From: a virus
DNA length: 64,000 nucleotides
Direction: 5' to 3' (one strand)
Virus record (IMG/VR): IMGVR_UViG_3300047548_000738
Span: 19,733-83,732 of that record
A model generated the notes under the pieces. It had not been told where the DNA came from, ran no database searches, and was given only the letters and a program-made list of their open reading frames with translations. The position numbers and the translations under genes are program-made. Below are positions 23,837 through 31,558 of this stretch, piece by piece (position 1 is the first letter of the stretch; each line of letters starts with the position of its first letter).

Positions 23837-24034
23837 TCAGATAAAATCGTAGACAGTTTCATTACCGGACTTACAGAAGGTGATTGCAGGAGTAACACCA
23901 TTGTAGATTGCACTAAAAACTTCAACTGCGGTTTTGCTGTCGCCGGTGTTGAGAAACAATGTACCATTGAAAAAGTATGCGTCGGTGTTAGTGACAGACT
24001 TAACAACTTCCAGAACTTTTGCTTCGTCAATCAT
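23837..24034 (-). CDS. Hypothetical protein, 65 aa
   Basis: Unknown; alpha/beta (AKVLEVVKSVTNTDAYFFNG; SKTAVEVFSAIYNGV). First gene under promoter copy 6, with AAGGAT before the ATG. It is followed by 23148-23828 and more small genes. Confidence 0.7.
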   Translation of the reverse strand: MIDEAKVLEVVKSVTNTDAYFFNGTLFLNTGDSKTAVEVFSAIYNGVTPAITFCKSGNETVYDFI

Positions 24035-24054
24035 TACATGATCCTTTAATCAAT

Positions 24055-24093
24055 CGATACATGTATTGTATGCCCAAACTAATTTATTGTCAA
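24055..24093 (-). promoter_or_regulatory. Promoter with operator-like palindrome (copy 6)
   Basis: Minus strand TTGACA (24088-24093), 17-base spacer, TACAAT (24065-24070), overlapped by CGATACATGTATTG (24055-24068). Nearly identical to copies 3 and 5 although 19 kb away. Confidence 0.9.
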
Positions 24094-24135
24094 CCTAGAA
24101 AAGTGAACTTTTTAACAAACAAGAGTATTACCTTT

Positions 24136-24255
24136 ATGAAACTTACAAACCCGCATCTATATGAATTTTATAATAATGAGCATACAATCTCTGTTTGCAG
24201 TAAAAAGAGTAGTACACATGAACCATCTATAAAAATTTATGAACACACACACTGA
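24136..24255 (+). CDS. Possible small protein, 39 aa
   Basis: An in-frame short ORF (MKLTNPHLYEFYNNEHTISV...) just before and overlapping the LuxR-type gene by 17 bases. No good Shine-Dalgarno, so it is uncertain. It could be a leader peptide coupling translation into the regulator. Confidence 0.3.
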   Translation: MKLTNPHLYEFYNNEHTISVCSKKSSTHEPSIKIYEHTH

Positions 24256-25114
24256 AAATTTCAACGAAGATCAGTATCCTATACGTGATGCTGGAAGTTT
24301 AGTTTGGTATCATCTGTACAACAGTACAGGTAGTACTAGTACAGCCTTTACAACAAATGACGGAAGTACATCCTATACTATCGAAGGCAATCTAAAAAGG
24401 GGTAACACAGTAAGTAAGTCTATAAACATTAAGAAGGATGTTCAAATGACTATAGATGATAGACCAACTCACTTGTATTTCGATAGAGATCCGTGTAAAT
24501 TGAAAATTACTCCAGAAATTCAAAAACATTTAGATGCACAACCTAGAAAAATTGTTATTTGTAAAAAATGGAGTGACTTACCCTCACTACTAGACAATAG
24601 TGTTTATTCTATATGTTTCGCCGAATCTGAATTGAAATATAGTTCGGCTGTAGAAATCGTTAACATGGTTAACACTATGTCTAAATTAGTCAATCTCATG
24701 CACACAGTCACTGTGACAATGGCTATTACTAAAGATACTCGATATGAAACCATAAAGTTGCTACAAAAAAGTAATATTTTCGGTATCATACCAGTTCATA
24801 CTGATTTTGGTTTAGACGAGGCTACAAAAGGCTGTGCAGCACAATGGGCAAATATACCATATTGGCCTAAACAGATTCTTGATAAGTTATCTGGTTCAAA
24901 AAGAACCACTGATATTGCTAAGCCTGGACAAATTAAGTTAACTCAAAGACAACAACAAATTCTAGACCTGATAAGAGAAAGAGGAGCTAGTAACAAAGTC
25001 ATCGCCAAGACATTGAATATTAGCGAAAGTACAGTTAAACTTCACGTTGGAATCGTACTTAAAAAATTTAATGTAAAGAACAGAACACAATTGGCACTGT
25101 TTAGTAAAAAATAA
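24239..25114 (+). CDS. LuxR/GerE-type transcriptional regulator, 291 aa
   Basis: The C-terminal 60 residues form a LuxR-family helix-turn-helix: KLTQRQQQILDLIRERGASN, then VIAKTLNISESTVKLHVGIV and LKKFNVKNRTQLALF. The middle (about residues 95-220) alternates strands and helices like a receiver domain but lacks the usual acidic pocket and phospho-Asp. It is therefore a pseudo-receiver at best. An internal ATG at 24446 with AAGGAT just upstream gives a 222-aa alternative. It is followed by a strong terminator and then by the adhesion genes, which it may regulate. Confidence 0.75.
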   Translation: MNTHTENFNEDQYPIRDAGSLVWYHLYNSTGSTSTAFTTNDGSTSYTIEGNLKRGNTVSKSINIKKDVQMTIDDRPTHLYFDRDPCKLKITPEIQKHLDAQPRKIVICKKWSDLPSLLDNSVYSICFAESELKYSSAVEIVNMVNTMSKLVNLMHTVTVTMAITKDTRYETIKLLQKSNIFGIIPVHTDFGLDEATKGCAAQWANIPYWPKQILDKLSGSKRTTDIAKPGQIKLTQRQQQILDLIRERGASNKVIAKTLNISESTVKLHVGIVLKKFNVKNRTQLALFSKK

Positions 25115-25134
25115 AAGTCTCCTGCCTATCTCAT

Positions 25135-25161
25135 TAGCACACTTCGGTGTGCTATTTTTTT
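25135..25161 (+). terminator. Intrinsic terminator
   Basis: TAGCACAC(TTCG)GTGTGCTA followed by seven T, 21 bases after the regulator stop. The UUCG tetraloop makes it very stable. Confidence 0.92.
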
Positions 25162-25231
25162 GATTGTGTTATGAAGTATAGGCTATCATAGAGTACATAA
25201 AAGTGTTACGTAAAGTCATTTAAGTAATATT

Positions 25232-25276
25232 AGAGAATCTTACTCAGTGAGTGGTTCACTATTGTAACAGTTCTCT
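25232..25276 (+). promoter_or_regulatory. Long stem-loop in leader of the 251-aa gene
   Basis: Nested inverted repeat: AGAGAA...TTCTCT outside, TTAC...GTAA in the middle, AGTGA(gtggt)TCACT inside. It ends 18 bases before the ATG at 25295, so it could control translation or mark a processed 5' end. The 70 bases before it show no convincing promoter. Confidence 0.5.
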
Positions 25277-25294
25277 ATTACAAGGAAAAATAAA

Positions 25295-26050
25295 ATGGCA
25301 GACGTAGATACAAATTACTTAGCAGGTCAACATGCAGATATTCGCCGTGAGGCAGCAGAGCACCGCGCAACAATTCAGTTGGAAAACATGAAAGGTTTTG
25401 ACCGTGTTAATGCAGATGTTCTAAGAGGAACTAACGAAATCGTTAAGGAAGGTTTAAAAGAATCTTTCAACATTCGTGGTGATGTCAAAGACGCTCGATA
25501 CGATATCGGTGAGCGTGTTGGCAATCAAGGCGATCGTGTAACAGACAGACTGGTTGAGCATGACGCAAAAGTTGCTGCTCGTTTCTTCGACATTGGTCGT
25601 GATACACAGGACATCCGTGCTCAAATCATTTCAGCACAACAGGCAATGGTTACTGGATTCTTAGGTGTAACTAAGGATACAGAAATTCAAGCTCTCAAGA
25701 ATCAAGCAGAACTAGCCAAGCAGACAACATACTTGTCTGACAAGATTAGTCACGAGAACGAAAAGACTCGTGACCTAATCAATGATCTCAAGTATCACGA
25801 TCTAAACCGTGGCTTAGTTGAGCGTAATACAGAGTTGGTCAATAGTGAACAAGATCGCCGTCACTATCGTGATCGTTGGGACGATGCTCGTTTCAACCAG
25901 ATTCAAGCAGGTTTCCAAGGTCAGTGGGCACAACTACAATCTCAGATTCAGGCTTTCCAGAGTCAACTACAAGAAACTCGTCAAGGAATGGTTAACTTCG
26001 GCACAATGGCTGGCGTTGGTCAATCCTCTACAAGCAACAACGTAAGATAA
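25295..26050 (+). CDS. Coiled-coil protein, 251 aa
   Basis: Almost entirely helical, with many Arg/Asp/Gln residues ([39 protein letters not shown]). It is probably a rod-like or oligomeric structural protein. It ends in a Gly/Ser/Asn tail (SSTSNNVR). Shine-Dalgarno AAGGA. It stands alone between two terminators, suggesting separate and strong expression, as for a virion protein. The function is not recognised. Confidence 0.7.
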   Translation: MADVDTNYLAGQHADIRREAAEHRATIQLENMKGFDRVNADVLRGTNEIVKEGLKESFNIRGDVKDARYDIGERVGNQGDRVTDRLVEHDAKVAARFFDIGRDTQDIRAQIISAQQAMVTGFLGVTKDTEIQALKNQAELAKQTTYLSDKISHENEKTRDLINDLKYHDLNRGLVERNTELVNSEQDRRHYRDRWDDARFNQIQAGFQGQWAQLQSQIQAFQSQLQETRQGMVNFGTMAGVGQSSTSNNVR

Positions 26051-26074
26051 TCTAATCTTATTGTTTAGTAGTGT

Positions 26075-26107
26075 AATAGGCGGACCCACAAAGGTTCGCC
26101 TATTTTT
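26075..26107 (+). terminator. Intrinsic terminator
   Basis: AATAGGCG...CGCCTATT stem with an inner ACC/GGT and a T-run, between the coiled-coil gene and the collagen-like gene. Confidence 0.85.
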
Positions 26108-26123
26108 CAATAAGGATTATATT

Positions 26124-26723
26124 ATGAATAGCTTAGAGCGTAGATTAGTAGAACTTAATCAAGCATTGCTTAAATTAAACTCAGGTGAACCAATAGATCC
26201 TAAAATATTTGAGCAAGCAAGACAAGTATTAGCTGGCGGATCTCCTATTAACACGGGGCCCGGCAATGATACTGTTATTATAAATCAAGGAGTTAATAAT
26301 GAGCCATGTGACTGTCCACCAGGTCCACCAGGACCTCCAGGCCCTCAAGGACCGCCTGGACCGTCTGGAGAACCGGGCCCTCAAGGAGAACCAGGCCCTG
26401 CAGGACCTCCTGGTCCGCCTGGAGAGTGTACTTGTGAATGCCAAAGAATTCTGGTATCACAAGACTACACTGCTACGGTGGATGATTATTATATTGGTGT
26501 TAATAGTACTGGACCGGTTACTATCACACTTCCCTCAGATTGCGACTCTAGTTGCGAAATTGTTGTGAAGGCAGAGATGGGTCCACCATTGGGCACTCGC
26601 AAAATCACAATTGTGCCGGCCGAAGACTGGCAAACAATTGATGGTGCTAGCGAATACGTAATTGAGGTACCATATCAATCAGTGAATCTTATTTGTAACG
26701 GGGACAACTGGTGGATAATATGA
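26124..26723 (+). CDS. Collagen-stalk fibre protein, 199 aa
   Basis: Start at ATG 26124 with Shine-Dalgarno AAGGA. An N-terminal helix ([15 protein letters not shown]) comes first. A short collagen triple-helix repeat of Gly-X-Y ([14 protein letters not shown], residues about 66-100) follows, bracketed by Cys motifs PCDC and ECTCEC that could lock the three chains. The C-terminal beta domain (about 107-199) begins [17 protein letters not shown] and ends NWWII. A very similar domain ends the protein at 27591-28217. It is probably a trimeric fibre or head/tail decoration. Confidence 0.85.
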   Translation: MNSLERRLVELNQALLKLNSGEPIDPKIFEQARQVLAGGSPINTGPGNDTVIINQGVNNEPCDCPPGPPGPPGPQGPPGPSGEPGPQGEPGPAGPPGPPGECTCECQRILVSQDYTATVDDYYIGVNSTGPVTITLPSDCDSSCEIVVKAEMGPPLGTRKITIVPAEDWQTIDGASEYVIEVPYQSVNLICNGDNWWII

Positions 26724-27181
26724 GCATAGCACGAAATCCAACTAATCTTGAATTATTGCAATTAGCAAAAGAGTTAGCTTACTCTGATTATAATAATCGC
26801 AGAGCTAATATTCATAATCAATGGTTAGCAGATAACGAAACTATGCTAAGAACTCGCAGAGTAAGTGTTCCTTACCCGGCAATACCACCGTATCCAGATG
26901 AAGAAGAAATCATACAACGAGCCAAAAGGCTTATCGATTTTCTAAACCAACCTAGACCTGATTTAGAAAAACAGAAACTTCACGAAGAAGTGAAAGAACT
27001 CATTCAGGATGTAAGTCAAGAAATCGGCAAAGTAATTGTTGTAGAAGAACAGCCCACCCCTACACAAACAACTATAAGTGAACCAGTTAATCAGGATGAA
27101 CTAAATCCGTCCCCTGAACTCACTACTGAAACTACTGAAAAAACATCGGTGATTGAGAAAATAAAAAATGTATGGCGTTAA
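26720..27181 (+). CDS. Helical linker-like protein, 153 aa
   Basis: ATGA overlap with the collagen fibre gene. A helical N-terminal half ([20 protein letters not shown]) precedes a Pro-rich hinge ([14 protein letters not shown]), another helix and a Thr/Glu/Pro-rich tail ending in a basic helix ([11 protein letters not shown]). It could be a chaperone or adaptor for the fibre. Function unknown. Confidence 0.65.
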   Translation: MSIARNPTNLELLQLAKELAYSDYNNRRANIHNQWLADNETMLRTRRVSVPYPAIPPYPDEEEIIQRAKRLIDFLNQPRPDLEKQKLHEEVKELIQDVSQEIGKVIVVEEQPTPTQTTISEPVNQDELNPSPELTTETTEKTSVIEKIKNVWR

Positions 27182-27199
27182 TTTATAAAGGAGAATAAA

Positions 27200-27586
27200 A
27201 TGACACGCAAACCAAGAATGCCTAGAAGACCACAAGGCCCGCAAAACAAACCTAACAAACCAGGACATTACTATCCATATCATCATTATTGGTACTATGA
27301 TGATTGGTACTATGATGATTGGTATTACCATGATTGGTACTGGGATTACGATGACTGGTACTACGATGATTATTATTATGATTGGGATTGGGATTACATG
27401 GCAAAACCACAAATGCCCCAAACTTCTCAATCTCCGGATTCAACAAAGCAAATGATGAAGCAGGCGTATAAGAAAGGATTCGCTGACGGAGTTAGATCAG
27501 TTAAAGAAAAGAACTGGCCAAAACCCGAGCCAACACCTGAGCCAATGCCACCTGGACCAGCTCCGACGCCACCGATAACGGAGTAA
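27200..27586 (+). CDS. Tyr/Asp/Trp-repeat protein, 128 aa
   Basis: Three regions: a basic Pro-rich start (TRKPRMPRRPQGPQNKP), a block of about 43 residues (24-66) made almost only of Tyr, Asp and Trp in repeats of YYDDWYYDDWYYHDW type, and a Lys/Pro tail. The codons in the block also form DNA repeats (TGGTACTATGATGAT). No known domain. It may act as an adhesive or metal-binding segment on the virion. Shine-Dalgarno AAAGGAG. Confidence 0.8.
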   Translation: MTRKPRMPRRPQGPQNKPNKPGHYYPYHHYWYYDDWYYDDWYYHDWYWDYDDWYYDDYYYDWDWDYMAKPQMPQTSQSPDSTKQMMKQAYKKGFADGVRSVKEKNWPKPEPTPEPMPPGPAPTPPITE

Positions 27587-27590
27587 TTAA

Positions 27591-28217
27591 ATGAGTTACC
27601 TATCTAATCCAACAAGTAAAACAGAATACGGTGTTGTAACGGTAGGTGACTTCATCAACGTACTTGATGGAGTCATCTCTTTAGAACAGGATCTATCACC
27701 AAATGCTAATGTTACATTTAATAGTGGGAGCTTTGACGATTTATATGCTAATGGAAATCTTGTGGTCACTGAAGTCACGCCCACTTCAGGAAACGGCATT
27801 CAAATTAGCAATCTTCAGTCTAGTGGTTATTACGCTAGTTTTACTGTAACTAATACAGGTGTTCTAAGCCTAACTGCAGGCCCGGGCATTTTAATTAGTT
27901 CAAGTACCGGTGACATTGTAATTAGTGCCACAGGCGCGGACTTGATTCAAGTATATGGCACTACAACTAGCTACACAGCAACACTTGAGGATGAATACAT
28001 TGGTGTATATAGTGCAAGCGCAGTTACTATTACACTACCTCAAGGTGTAGATGGTCGTGTGTACTACATCAAAGATGAATATGGACAGGGTTCTGGTAAA
28101 ATTACAATTCACCCTTATACTAATGAATTAATTGACGGTAAACCTAGTTATGTTATAAGCGTTCCTAATCAGTGCGCTAGTATGGTTTTTAGGGCAGGCT
28201 CATGGCGATTAATATAA
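27591..28217 (+). CDS. Fibre-like protein sharing the tip domain, 208 aa
   Basis: The N-terminal half is a beta-rich Asn/Gly/Ser/Thr repeat region (NANVTFNSGSFDDLYANGNL) resembling fibre shafts. The C-terminal 90 residues (TATLEDEYIGVYSASAVTIT ... SMVFRAGSWRLI) match the tip domain of the collagen-stalk protein in order and aromatic positions. It overlaps the papain-like gene by 16 bases, so the two are translationally coupled. Confidence 0.8.
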   Translation: MSYLSNPTSKTEYGVVTVGDFINVLDGVISLEQDLSPNANVTFNSGSFDDLYANGNLVVTEVTPTSGNGIQISNLQSSGYYASFTVTNTGVLSLTAGPGILISSSTGDIVISATGADLIQVYGTTTSYTATLEDEYIGVYSASAVTITLPQGVDGRVYYIKDEYGQGSGKITIHPYTNELIDGKPSYVISVPNQCASMVFRAGSWRLI

Positions 28218-28969
28218 AATTAGGTTTTTTCACGTTAAAACCCAGTTCACCTGACAAACGTGATTACAAATATTCTCCTAAAAATACTGAGTTAAGAAAC
28301 AGTGTCGATTTGCGTGAATGGGATAGTGTGGTTGAAAATCAACTTGACTTGGGAAGTTGTGTAGGTAATGCAATTACAAATTGTTATGAACTAGAAACTA
28401 ACCGCCTATACCCAGACACCTTTAAACAACTTAGCAGACTGTTTGTTTATTATAACGGCAGACTGTTGGAGGGGACAACAGAATATGACGAAGGAGTTGA
28501 AATTCGCAGCGCAATCAAAGGTGTTGCACATTTCGGTATTTGTACAGAAGAATTATGGCCATACAGTATTGGCATGTTCAACGTGAAGCCAACACCTGAA
28601 TGCTATCGTGATGCTAGTTATAGAGTCGTCCCTAAGTATGAGAGACTATATACACTATCAGATATGCTAGATGCTGTCAATGCTAATTATCCAGTTGTCG
28701 CAGGTATGTATCTTTATGAGAGTTTCTTGTACCTTGACAAGGATGATTATATTGTTAAAAATCCATCATATAATGAAAAAACCATCGGCAGTCATGCGAT
28801 GGCTATTGTGGGATATGATTTAGATATGAAGCATGTCATTGCAAAGAACAGCTTCGGTACAGAATGGGGGTTAAATGGATATTGTCATATACCATTTGAT
28901 TATATCCAGACACAATGCTTTGAGCAATGGATCTTTGATATAGCAACCCCCACTATGATTACTTCTTAA
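28202..28969 (+). CDS. Papain-like (C1-family) cysteine protease, 255 aa
   Basis: Shows the papain active-site signature: Gln47 and Cys53 in QLDLGSCVGNA, His198 in IGSHAMAIVGY and Asn216 in AKNSFGTEWGLNGY. It lacks a propeptide and signal peptide and is of usual catalytic-domain length. Being the last gene of the fibre cassette, it may process the fibre proteins or be carried on the particle. It overlaps the convergent minus-strand gene by 11 bases. Confidence 0.87.
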   Translation: MAINIKLGFFTLKPSSPDKRDYKYSPKNTELRNSVDLREWDSVVENQLDLGSCVGNAITNCYELETNRLYPDTFKQLSRLFVYYNGRLLEGTTEYDEGVEIRSAIKGVAHFGICTEELWPYSIGMFNVKPTPECYRDASYRVVPKYERLYTLSDMLDAVNANYPVVAGMYLYESFLYLDKDDYIVKNPSYNEKTIGSHAMAIVGYDLDMKHVIAKNSFGTEWGLNGYCHIPFDYIQTQCFEQWIFDIATPTMITS

Positions 28970-29234
28970 TTTGTGTAGCTTGATTTACAAAAGCATACAT
29001 CTTTTCAGCAGTTTCTAGGATTTTATCAAGTCCTGGAAACTCCGGCATGTTAACTTTGTTAACAATCTGTCCAGTTTTTTCGTCACGTTCTGCGGTCATT
29101 TCCCAACCTTGGAACTTAACGTGAAAATCTTGACCCACGAGGTCTTTTGCCATTGCCAAGATTTCAGTGCGAATCTCGTAACCATTTTTATTAAATTTAA
29201 CTTCGGGTAGTTTTGGTGTGTTGAATTCAGACAT
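28959..29234 (-). CDS. Conserved phage protein, 91 aa
   Basis: Start at 29234 (Shine-Dalgarno AAAAGGAGAC) gives MSEFNTPKLPEVKFNKNGYE, a sequence type I associate with T4-like phages, function unknown. It contains a helix with RTEILAMAKDLVGQDF and a C-terminal helix. An inverted repeat and promoter-like sequence lie upstream. Confidence 0.7.
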   Translation of the reverse strand: MSEFNTPKLPEVKFNKNGYEIRTEILAMAKDLVGQDFHVKFQGWEMTAERDEKTGQIVNKVNMPEFPGLDKILETAEKMYAFVNQATQIKK

Positions 29235-29264
29235 TGTTGTCTCCTTTTGTGTGTTAGTGTGCAA

Positions 29265-29289
29265 CTATAACAAACCTATTTTGTTATAG
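29265..29289 (-). promoter_or_regulatory. Promoter-like region with 10-base inverted repeat
   Basis: CTATAACAAA(cctat)TTTGTTATAG. On the minus strand TTGCTA-N17-TATAGT spans it, so the repeat could be an operator over a promoter for the gene at 29234. A terminator for the GNAT gene is less likely, as no U-tract follows. Confidence 0.45.
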
Positions 29290-29871
29290 CAAGGGTTTTG
29301 GCATAATTGCGTTCGACCACAATTCTTTGTAACGCTTACGCAACTTTGCAAACTCAACCATGATTTCATTATGTTCTTTCCATAGCTGAGCATTAGCTTC
29401 AAAAACAGTAGCCTCAGGTACAGATAGTGCAGCAGTACGTTCACCATCACCTCTAGATTTTGTTTTTAACTCATGCTTGACTGCCAAGTGCTGAATCACT
29501 TTGTTATCTTCAATACAGTGCATATAGACTTCTGGAATGTGATGGAACTTAGCCCATGTCAACATTTCAGAAATTAATTGATCTCCTATGCCTTGTCGTT
29601 GATATTCGTGATCAACACTAACAGCAAGTTCCCAAGAACCATCATCGTTCTTAGCCATATGACCCCATCCAACACGCTTGTCATCAACCTTTGCATACCA
29701 TAACTCATGGTCTTTGTGGTTGTAACACATATTCAAAATTAACTGGTCGATATTGTAGTCACTGATTCTATAACCGAAGCGTGAATATCTATCTTCTTCG
29801 GTGAGATTCTTTAAATGCCTACTGTATTCAGGAATTTTGTATATGGTCGTGTGTTGGATATATACGGTCAT
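29284..29871 (-). CDS. GNAT-family N-acetyltransferase, 195 aa
   Basis: The acetyl-CoA-binding motif A is seen as LAVSVDHEYQRQGIGDQLIS (R/QxxGxG/A as RQGIGD). The strand-helix order of the GNAT core continues through VYMHCIEDNKVIQHLAVKHE. The start MTVYIQHTTIYKI begins the first strand. The C-terminal 50 residues are an extra helical extension. Substrate unknown; phage GNATs can modify host proteins or small molecules. It follows the 30-aa gene by ATGA overlap. Confidence 0.85.
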   Translation of the reverse strand: MTVYIQHTTIYKIPEYSRHLKNLTEEDRYSRFGYRISDYNIDQLILNMCYNHKDHELWYAKVDDKRVGWGHMAKNDDGSWELAVSVDHEYQRQGIGDQLISEMLTWAKFHHIPEVYMHCIEDNKVIQHLAVKHELKTKSRGDGERTAALSVPEATVFEANAQLWKEHNEIMVEFAKLRKRYKELWSNAIMPKPLL

Positions 29872-29960
29872 AATATGTTTTTGTATTTCTTAGCTTTATA
29901 GGCTTTAGCTTCTTGTATAGCCTCTAAAATAGAAATCAAAATTTTCTTTAACATTTTCAT
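29868..29960 (-). CDS. Small basic peptide, 30 aa
   Basis: MKMLKKILISILEAIQEAKA and a Lys/Tyr-rich end. It forms an amphipathic helix. It overlaps both neighbours by ATGA, which supports translation despite its size. Confidence 0.55.
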   Translation of the reverse strand: MKMLKKILISILEAIQEAKAYKAKKYKNIL

Positions 29961-30145
29961 AGAAAAGTCCTTTGTTCTCTTTCCTGGTACTCTCTAGTTA
30001 AACGTTCAACGTCAGCGGCATCTTTAGGATGATTATTGACGATGTAGTTTTCTAGGCGAGAACCATAGTTATCACCTTTAGCTATTGCAGGTGCAACAGC
30101 GCCCACAACGGCTAAAACAACAAATGCTAAGATGACGCCTAACAT
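29957..30145 (-). CDS. Small membrane protein, 62 aa
   Basis: N-terminal hydrophobic segment (MLGVILAFVVLAVVGAVAPA) that could be a signal or membrane anchor. A charged helix follows (DAADVERLTREYQEREQ). Function unknown. Confidence 0.65.
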   Translation of the reverse strand: MLGVILAFVVLAVVGAVAPAIAKGDNYGSRLENYIVNNHPKDAADVERLTREYQEREQRTFL

Positions 30146-30147
30146 GA

Positions 30148-30426
30148 TTATTTGACTTTCTTGCTCTTAGCGCAAGCGGCTGTGGGGAAATACTCAGAAA
30201 CTTTGTCAACGAATTTGACATACGGTGTACGATCCATAAGAATCTCACTGGTCTTTGTCATTGCGTCAGAACCAGCTGTGATGGCAGCTTTTGTATACTC
30301 AGTTTGAGCATCAACAAAACCATTTAGAACTTTTTGGAATCCGTCGTGTTGAACGAAAGTGTTTACGAATTGCTTTTTAGCAGATTGAATGCCGTCGACG
30401 GCTTGGAATGCGAATTGATTAAACAT
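30148..30426 (-). CDS. Phasin-like protein, 92 aa
   Basis: An amphipathic helical protein with the pattern FNQFAFQAVDGIQSAKKQFV and TEYTKAAITAGSDAMTKTSE, which resembles the phasin family that coats polyhydroxyalkanoate granules. The family usually has 110-200 aa, so this is a short version. Shine-Dalgarno AGGAG. A late-like element lies in the hairpin upstream. A role on host storage granules is inference; a general amphipathic-helix protein is the alternative. Confidence 0.6.
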   Translation of the reverse strand: MFNQFAFQAVDGIQSAKKQFVNTFVQHDGFQKVLNGFVDAQTEYTKAAITAGSDAMTKTSEILMDRTPYVKFVDKVSEYFPTAACAKSKKVK

Positions 30427-30482
30427 AATTTTCTCCTGTGTAAGTGTGTTTAATTGAGTTTTTATAGGCAGAACTCTAACTG

Positions 30483-30506
30483 CATATTAGTATTTACACT
30501 AATATG
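30483..30506 (-). promoter_or_regulatory. Late-like promoter inside an inverted repeat
   Basis: CATATTAGT(atttac)ACTAATATG. The minus strand reads TGTAAATACTAAT, close to the T4 late element. The phasin-like gene begins 57 bases further downstream. Confidence 0.5.
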
Positions 30507-30521
30507 ATAGCGTAAAATATA

Positions 30522-30692
30522 TTATTTCTTAGCTTCTTCAGACTTTTTATCCTTCTTTTCTTTGGCTTCTTTGTCCTTATCAGCTTTCTTTTTAGCCAAT
30601 TTCATTTCTGTTTTTGGCTTTTCTGCAGGTTCTGTAGCAAATGCAGGTGCAAGCAACCCCATAGATAATAAAGTTGTGATTAAAAATTTCAT
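30522..30692 (-). CDS. Small exported Lys-rich protein, 56 aa
   Basis: Start at 30692 (Shine-Dalgarno AAAGGAG). A signal peptide MKFLITTLLSMGLLAPAFAT is followed by a highly charged Lys/Glu/Ala tail (KKKADKDKEAKEKKDKK). It would be secreted to the periplasm. Function unknown. Confidence 0.65.
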   Translation of the reverse strand: MKFLITTLLSMGLLAPAFATEPAEKPKTEMKLAKKKADKDKEAKEKKDKKSEEAKK

Positions 30693-30708
30693 AATGTTCT
30701 CCTTTAAG

Positions 30709-30717
30709 TATTTAGCC
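30709..30717 (-). promoter_or_regulatory. T4-late-like promoter element with leader
   Basis: Minus strand GGCTAAATA, overlapping the stop codon of the 56-aa gene at 30712. It is followed by a Shine-Dalgarno and the ATG at 30692. Confidence 0.4.
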
Positions 30718-30882
30718 CCCACGACCAGTTTTTCTCATTACAGATGATCCAAATCCTTTGGTGGGTTTGGGTGCTTTTGCTTTTTGAACTTGTGCAGCCT
30801 TTTCAGGAGCAACTTTTAGATTACGTTCTTTAGCTTCACGTGCCATATTAATAAATGGATTAGGGCTTTTCTTTTCTGTCAT
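30712..30882 (-). CDS. Small basic protein, 56 aa
   Basis: Starts MTEKKSPNPFINMAREAKER and ends with the glycine-rich KGFGSSVMRKTGRGG. It overlaps the upstream gene by ATGA. A function is not recognised; the short Gly/Arg end suggests protein or nucleic-acid binding. Confidence 0.65.
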   Translation of the reverse strand: MTEKKSPNPFINMAREAKERNLKVAPEKAAQVQKAKAPKPTKGFGSSVMRKTGRGG

Positions 30883-31268
30883 TTCTTTACCTTTATTGAT
30901 TCTAAATATGATTCTAAATCCCCGTATAGAGTTAGCATCATTGCTATCCTGCTATCGTAGAGTCTAATGTAGGGGATATTTCCTGTCTCACTCTTACTTA
31001 CATCAATATAATAGGGGCATTTAATTTTTTTGCTTAAATCTATTACAAATCCGTAAAAATTTTTACCTATTTTCTTTATCTCGTGGTCTGAATATTCTAT
31101 ACCTGCATTTCTGAATTCGTGATCACCCATAGGTTTGAGGCGAAGACCAACGTCCCGCCTCGGGTTTTGCCACCATTTTTTCATTGCGTTGTCAAAGGTC
31201 CAATAACTATCTTCAAGCTGGTCTAATACAGTTTGGGTTATTTGCTCTTTGTAAGTTAGCTTAGTCAT
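30879..31268 (-). CDS. Hypothetical protein, 129 aa
   Basis: Unknown; mixed fold with a basic, aromatic-rich first half (WTFDNAMKKWWQNPRRDVGL) and a strand/helix second half. It overlaps the 97-aa gene by eight bases. Confidence 0.65.
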   Translation of the reverse strand: MTKLTYKEQITQTVLDQLEDSYWTFDNAMKKWWQNPRRDVGLRLKPMGDHEFRNAGIEYSDHEIKKIGKNFYGFVIDLSKKIKCPYYIDVSKSETGNIPYIRLYDSRIAMMLTLYGDLESYLESIKVKK

Positions 31269-31554
31269 CCGGATAGACTTTGGTGCCGTTATTCATAAAC
31301 ACAACACTAAACTTATCAGTTTTAAATTGCTTGTTTAATTTACGGCACAAATTTCTAGCATGTCCGGGATTGCTAAAACTAGTCTTTTTATATTTGGGTA
31401 CAGCTTCGCTATCCAAGTAATGCTGACTCTTTAGGTTAATAGGTTGCCCGTCATAAAACACCGCCCAGATACCTGCCGCTTCGACAATCTGGTCGCATTT
31501 ATATGTTGACTTGTCTACTATTTCTAGTAAAACTTTGGGTTGTGTTCTGCTCAT
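31261..31554 (-). CDS. Hypothetical protein, 97 aa
   Basis: Unknown. Contains HARNLCRKLNKQFKTDKFSV followed by a strand and turn. Looks like a small alpha/beta protein; four bases after the 61-aa gene. Confidence 0.65.
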   Translation of the reverse strand: MSRTQPKVLLEIVDKSTYKCDQIVEAAGIWAVFYDGQPINLKSQHYLDSEAVPKYKKTSFSNPGHARNLCRKLNKQFKTDKFSVVFMNNGTKVYPDD

Positions 31555-31558
31555 GTAC

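Noticed and set aside
26229-26444. Arg/Ser-rich minus-strand ORF in the collagen region
   Set aside because: It is the reverse complement of the Gly-Pro-Pro codons; an artefact of the repeat.
29265-29289. Terminator for the GNAT gene
   Set aside because: The inverted repeat is strong but AT-rich and lacks a U-tract on the minus strand; it overlaps a promoter-like sequence instead.
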